Positions 60,568-64,000 of a stretch of DNA of 64,000 bases are shown in pieces (within the stretch, counting starts at the first letter, position 1; every line of letters starts with the position of its first letter). The position numbers and the translations under genes were made by a program. A model generated the notes under the pieces. That model saw only the letters and a program-made list of their open reading frames with translations, had not been told where the DNA came from and searched no databases. Source of the DNA: Nectonema munidae (lineage: Eukaryota > Nematomorpha > Nectonematoida > Nectonematidae); the NCBI GenBank assembly GCA_030549495.1, contig JAUIRK010000530.1, positions 116,721 to 180,720 of the forward strand, given 5' to 3'.

Positions 60568-60746
60568 AAAATTTCATAAATATTCGTACAAGCATTTAAA
60601 AGATGGCGAACAACCCAGCCATGAAATTCTTCCTTGATTTATTTTTTGAACAGAATAATATCTTTGTAAAACAAAATGATGTTCAAGTATAGAGTTGAAA
60701 TCTACGATGATATATTCATTTCTTGAAACTTTAAAATATTTGTCAT
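60568..60746. repeat. direct duplication, copy 2
   Basis: Partner of 58762-58947, same orientation, 1.8 kb away. Confidence 0.8.
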
Positions 60747-60779
60747 CTTTTCTCCTTTAATAAATAAGCGTATTTTTCC

Positions 60780-61660
60780 GCTTTTTTAATGTAAATGAAT
60801 TTTACTTGATAAAGACACCCAGAGCCCAAAATCATCATAAAAACGATTTCTACTATTCAATGAATCTTTTTTAACGATAAAAAATTTATTTTCTTTCACA
60901 ATGTTTGCAACATAGTCAAAAGTATTCCTATAATTCAATAATAAATCAATAGACTGTTGTGTTGATAGAAATTTATAAATTGTATGTCAATACCATTTTT
61001 CAAAGCTGTGTTGTTGTCATATGAATGACTCGTTGTTTGAATTAAACTCTTGTCTAAAAGTATTTGTAAATGGATTAATATTGCTTTCATTAATAAGTGG
61101 AACAAAATAATTCGTTAGAAAGTATTTTGAAGAATCAACACTAGTTCGTGGCCAAACGATTCTTATAGAAAATCTCGGTTCATAATTTGATAAATTCGGT
61201 CGTATTTACCATTTCTATATTCTAGGGTAAAAGGAGCTAATGCAACGTCCAATTACTGAACAAGCAGCCATACTTGAAAAAAAGACGAAAAAGAATTATT
61301 AAAACAAATGCTATAACTTTCAAACGTTTATTGACTCATTTTTTAAAGATTTTTCTAAGTAGTATTAACGAAAGAATATCAATTTCATTGCTGTTTTGAA
61401 ACGCAACTCTGAAGAAAGTGATTCATTCCCACAAAGTGCATTTGCCGTTTGGTGAAGATGGAATTGTCTTAAAACCAGTGGGAACAAATTCGTGAAGTGT
61501 TGTATCAATTGGAAGTTCAATAAACTTAATAATACCGTATTTTTCAATTAGCAATTCTTAGTCGATCTTTATACGCGCATTCCAATCATAATTTTTTTTA
61601 TCAATAGTAGAATTTAGAGGAGCATCATTGAGAATAAATTTTAAACAAGATAGTTATGTC
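60780..61660 (-). pseudogene. unidentified minus-strand coding relic
   Basis: Frameshifted but clearly protein-like minus-strand stretches: YDWNARIKID and IEKYGIIKFIELPIDTTLHE followed by FVPTGFKTIPSSPNGKC (61380-61610), DVALAPFTLEYRNGKYDRIY (about 61200-61260), SSKYFLTNYFVPLINESNIN (about 61080-61140), and NTFDYVANIVKENKFFIVKK (about 60880-60950). I do not recognise the family. Stops occur in every frame. It could come from a large DNA transposon, an integrated virus or a lost host gene. Confidence 0.45.
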
Positions 61661-62049
61661 CCGCTTTTATAAAGTGTATCATGGTTCTTTGATTAAGATT
61701 TTATTGAGCTCAACAAATATTAAAATCAGTGATTATTTCATTCCAAATCATTTTGTGCCATTACTTGAAAAGGAAAATTTTTGCCTGCCTTCACATAATA
61801 ATATTATGAATACAGAAAATCAAAAAGTTTTGAATCAGGAAAATTTAAATCTCCAGATGCTCTCCAAATTCTTGATCACTTTTCTCTTTCCACCTCTCAA
61901 CCCTTAATAGAAAATTTCAATTTTTCTAATATTTCTTTCAATGAGCTCCTTTTCTGCTTTAAAAACTTGGGTCCAAAATCTGGTCCTAGATATGACAGAA
62001 TCAATTGCCCTAACTCTCATTGAAAAACAACTTTTCTTTGCTCAAAAAC

Positions 62050-62300
62050 ATTCATTCAAATTTTATATGAAATAGGTTTTTATACCAAAGCAACTATGCT
62101 GATTTTATTTCTGGACTCAGATTTTGGATTTACGGTTTGAAAATATCTGACAGTGTTAATAAAATTTGTGGTTTTTAAGTCTAAAAGTATCTCCACAAAT
62201 ATTCTCTCTACTTTTACATGAAATATATGTTTTTATACCAAATCAACCATGCTAGTTTCATTTCTGAACTCTGTTTTTGCTATTAACAGCTTATCAAAAA
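62050..62300 (-). repeat. satellite S2, inverted copies
   Basis: Two units in reverse orientation (TTTTTATACCAAATCAACCA TGCTAG..., CTGGACTCAGATTTTGG) matching the reverse complement of 42180-42570. Confidence 0.75.
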
Positions 62301-62525
62301 ATTCACTGATTTTTACCTTATATTGTTCTGATCGATTTAATAAGAACAGAAAAATTGTTTGTCTTATGTGCCACTATTAGAAGATATTTATTATATTGTC
62401 AAAAAAACAATGCAAAGCATGCTAATTTTTACGATAACAGTGGAGTATAGAGGTTTTTATTCAAAAAATTGACCAGTCACTAGAATTTGTATGTAAAAAT
62501 AGTCCAAAGATTTTTTACAAAACAA

Positions 62526-62732
62526 TTAAAAACAGGAAAGTAAATTTGCCAAACCAGTCTGATTCAAAGAGTATAATGATTCTTCGCGTGTATCATTAGC
62601 ACTTGACAGGGTGATCAAGATATGAGGGAAGAATTTCATGGTTAATACAGACTCTAAATTTACAAGATGATCTGAATATTTAGGCAAATATCCTTCTGAA
62701 TCTTCATCAGTGCACGGAAATTCTTTAAGCAT
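62526..62732 (-). pseudogene. unidentified short coding relic
   Basis: 68 codons starting MLKEFPCTDEDSEGYLPKYS, acidic, without a recognised motif. Same strand as the relics at 60.8-61.7 kb and perhaps part of the same lost element. Confidence 0.3.
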
Positions 62733-62739
62733 GAATAAA

Positions 62740-64000
62740 GATTAAAGAGTATATCAGAACCAATGCGAACAGAAAAATTTTATAACAGGACAAGTAAAAA
62801 ATAACTGCTCACCAAAATCGATTTATATAAAAGCCTTGAAAAATGATGAACATGTGCTGCGTAATTCTCAATTCATTTATCATTCTCTGTAAAAAGAAAC
62901 ATATATTTCAACAATCACACACAACTTAGCGGATGAGTTTAAATTTCTTCTAAGTACTTGTTCAAGGGGTAATCCTTTTATAAAGCGAATTTCTCAAACA
63001 AAAGCTGAAAGTCCAACAATCATTTGCCATAAAGATTTTCAATTAAAAATATGTCAAAGAAATGCGTGATGTATTCTAAATTTAACAGAACTTCTTGTTT
63101 TGTGAGCACAAACAACGGTCTTCCGTGACAAAAATATTGTGTCTAGCAAAAGTTAATGAACGAAATGTTATATTCTAAGGCCCATATTTTCTACATTATG
63201 ATGCTAATTTCAATTTTTTTCATATTTGAATGATAGTTTGCATTCACAAAATAGATTAAGTAATTTTAAGCACTTATGGATAAGGATTTTATGTACGAGA
63301 AATATTGAAGAAAATATCAAGTGAAATTTATGTAATAAAATTGGGGTGAATAGAACAAAAACAAAAAAAGTCATCAGACGTTTATTTGCAGAATCTGAAC
63401 TTACTTACTCAACTTCAATTTTTGAATATGATTTAAAAGAAAATCCTACTTTGCAGGAATATGGAGAAGTTTTTGGGTGTTATTAAAAAAAAATTAATTG
63501 TTGCCAACAATAAGAAAGTATATTTTATGCCTAAGTTCAAATTTCCTTTTATATACCTTTAACTGGGAAAATAACAACTCTGAAGCTATAAATAACCTTT
63601 TGAAACTATTGATTTGAAGTTTTTTGTGAAGAAAGGATGATTATGGAGGTTGTACATGGAAATAGTAACTATGAACTTCGCAAGGATGGAATTAGATTGA
63701 TTACAACTACATCAAGATAGGAGAAAACAATTAATGAAAATTTTTTTTATGGACAACTTATAACGTTAAATGAAGCTTTGTTTTTAAACATAATACTACA
63801 TTAACAGATGGAGCCTTAATGATTTTGAAGAAGTCCAGATTAGTTATGAAACCAGGAAAAAGAAATATTGAGAAGTGTTGAAAAACAGGTATTTTTGTTT
63901 GAATCATATTGCCTTCTTTAAAATCTTTTAATGATTAGATTTAATAAGTCTAAATGAAACCTTGATTTAATGAAGTTCAATTAATATAAAACTCTTTTTT
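62740..64000. other. no gene seen
   Basis: AT-rich with only short open stretches on the plus strand near 63380-63480 (VIRRLFAESELTYSTS...), unassigned. Confidence 0.45.

Overview
This is a eukaryotic, AT-rich nuclear window, most likely from an arthropod. The evidence is GT-AG introns, an intron-rich RhoGAP gene, AATAAA poly(A) signals, an animal spinster-type transporter, a eukaryotic uL11/RpL12 gene, and dense piggyBac, hAT, Tc1/mariner/pogo and LINE remains. A copepod such as a sea louse is my guess from base composition and transposon mix; the sequence does not prove it. There are no bacterial operons and no CRISPR array.

Layout. (1) 2234-18328 (+): the 3' part of a BAR-RhoGAP gene of the ARHGAP17/ARHGAP44/SH3BP1 type. 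I read 11 exons that join in phase into 693 codons plus a stop. The BAR N-terminus lies upstream of the window. Its introns hold a hAT-like nonautonomous element, a dead piggyBac, a dead Tc1/mariner-like transposase, an inverted repeat and an 80-bp insert with 16-bp target duplications. (2) 18.4-25.9 kb: gene-poor, with dispersed repeats, a tRNA-type SINE abutting a TTAA-flanked MITE, and a ~200-bp direct repeat pair. (3) 25942-27399 (+): an intact single-exon spinster-like MFS transporter. (4) 29719-30240 (-): an unrecognised 173-aa protein with acidic and basic stretches. (5) 31134-33885: a nearly whole but frameshifted piggyBac element. (6) 37682-47954: a stretch bounded by matching inverted TTAACCCTATT-type ends, with satellite arrays inverted at its two ends. 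It holds a hAT relic, a second satellite, and a LINE relic split by a MITE. (7) 48184-48681 (-): an intact intronless ribosomal protein L12 gene. (8) 49838-53520 (-): a decayed LINE with RT and RNase H remains, holding a hAT element with a perfect 8-bp duplication. (9) 54.4-58.3 kb: a ZMYM1/DUF4371-type hAT transposase relic whose reading frame is broken by 1.7 kb of 39-bp and 110-bp tandem repeats, followed by a pogo/Tigger relic. (10) 58.7-62.7 kb: satellite fragments, a piggyBac N-terminal relic and a cluster of minus-strand coding relics that I cannot assign.

The host genes (RhoGAP, spinster, the orphan ORF, RpL12) are functionally unrelated neighbours. What ties the window together is layered transposon insertion, especially TTAA-specific (piggyBac-type) ends. 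The most unusual structure is the ~10.3-kb TTAA-bounded, satellite-flanked unit.
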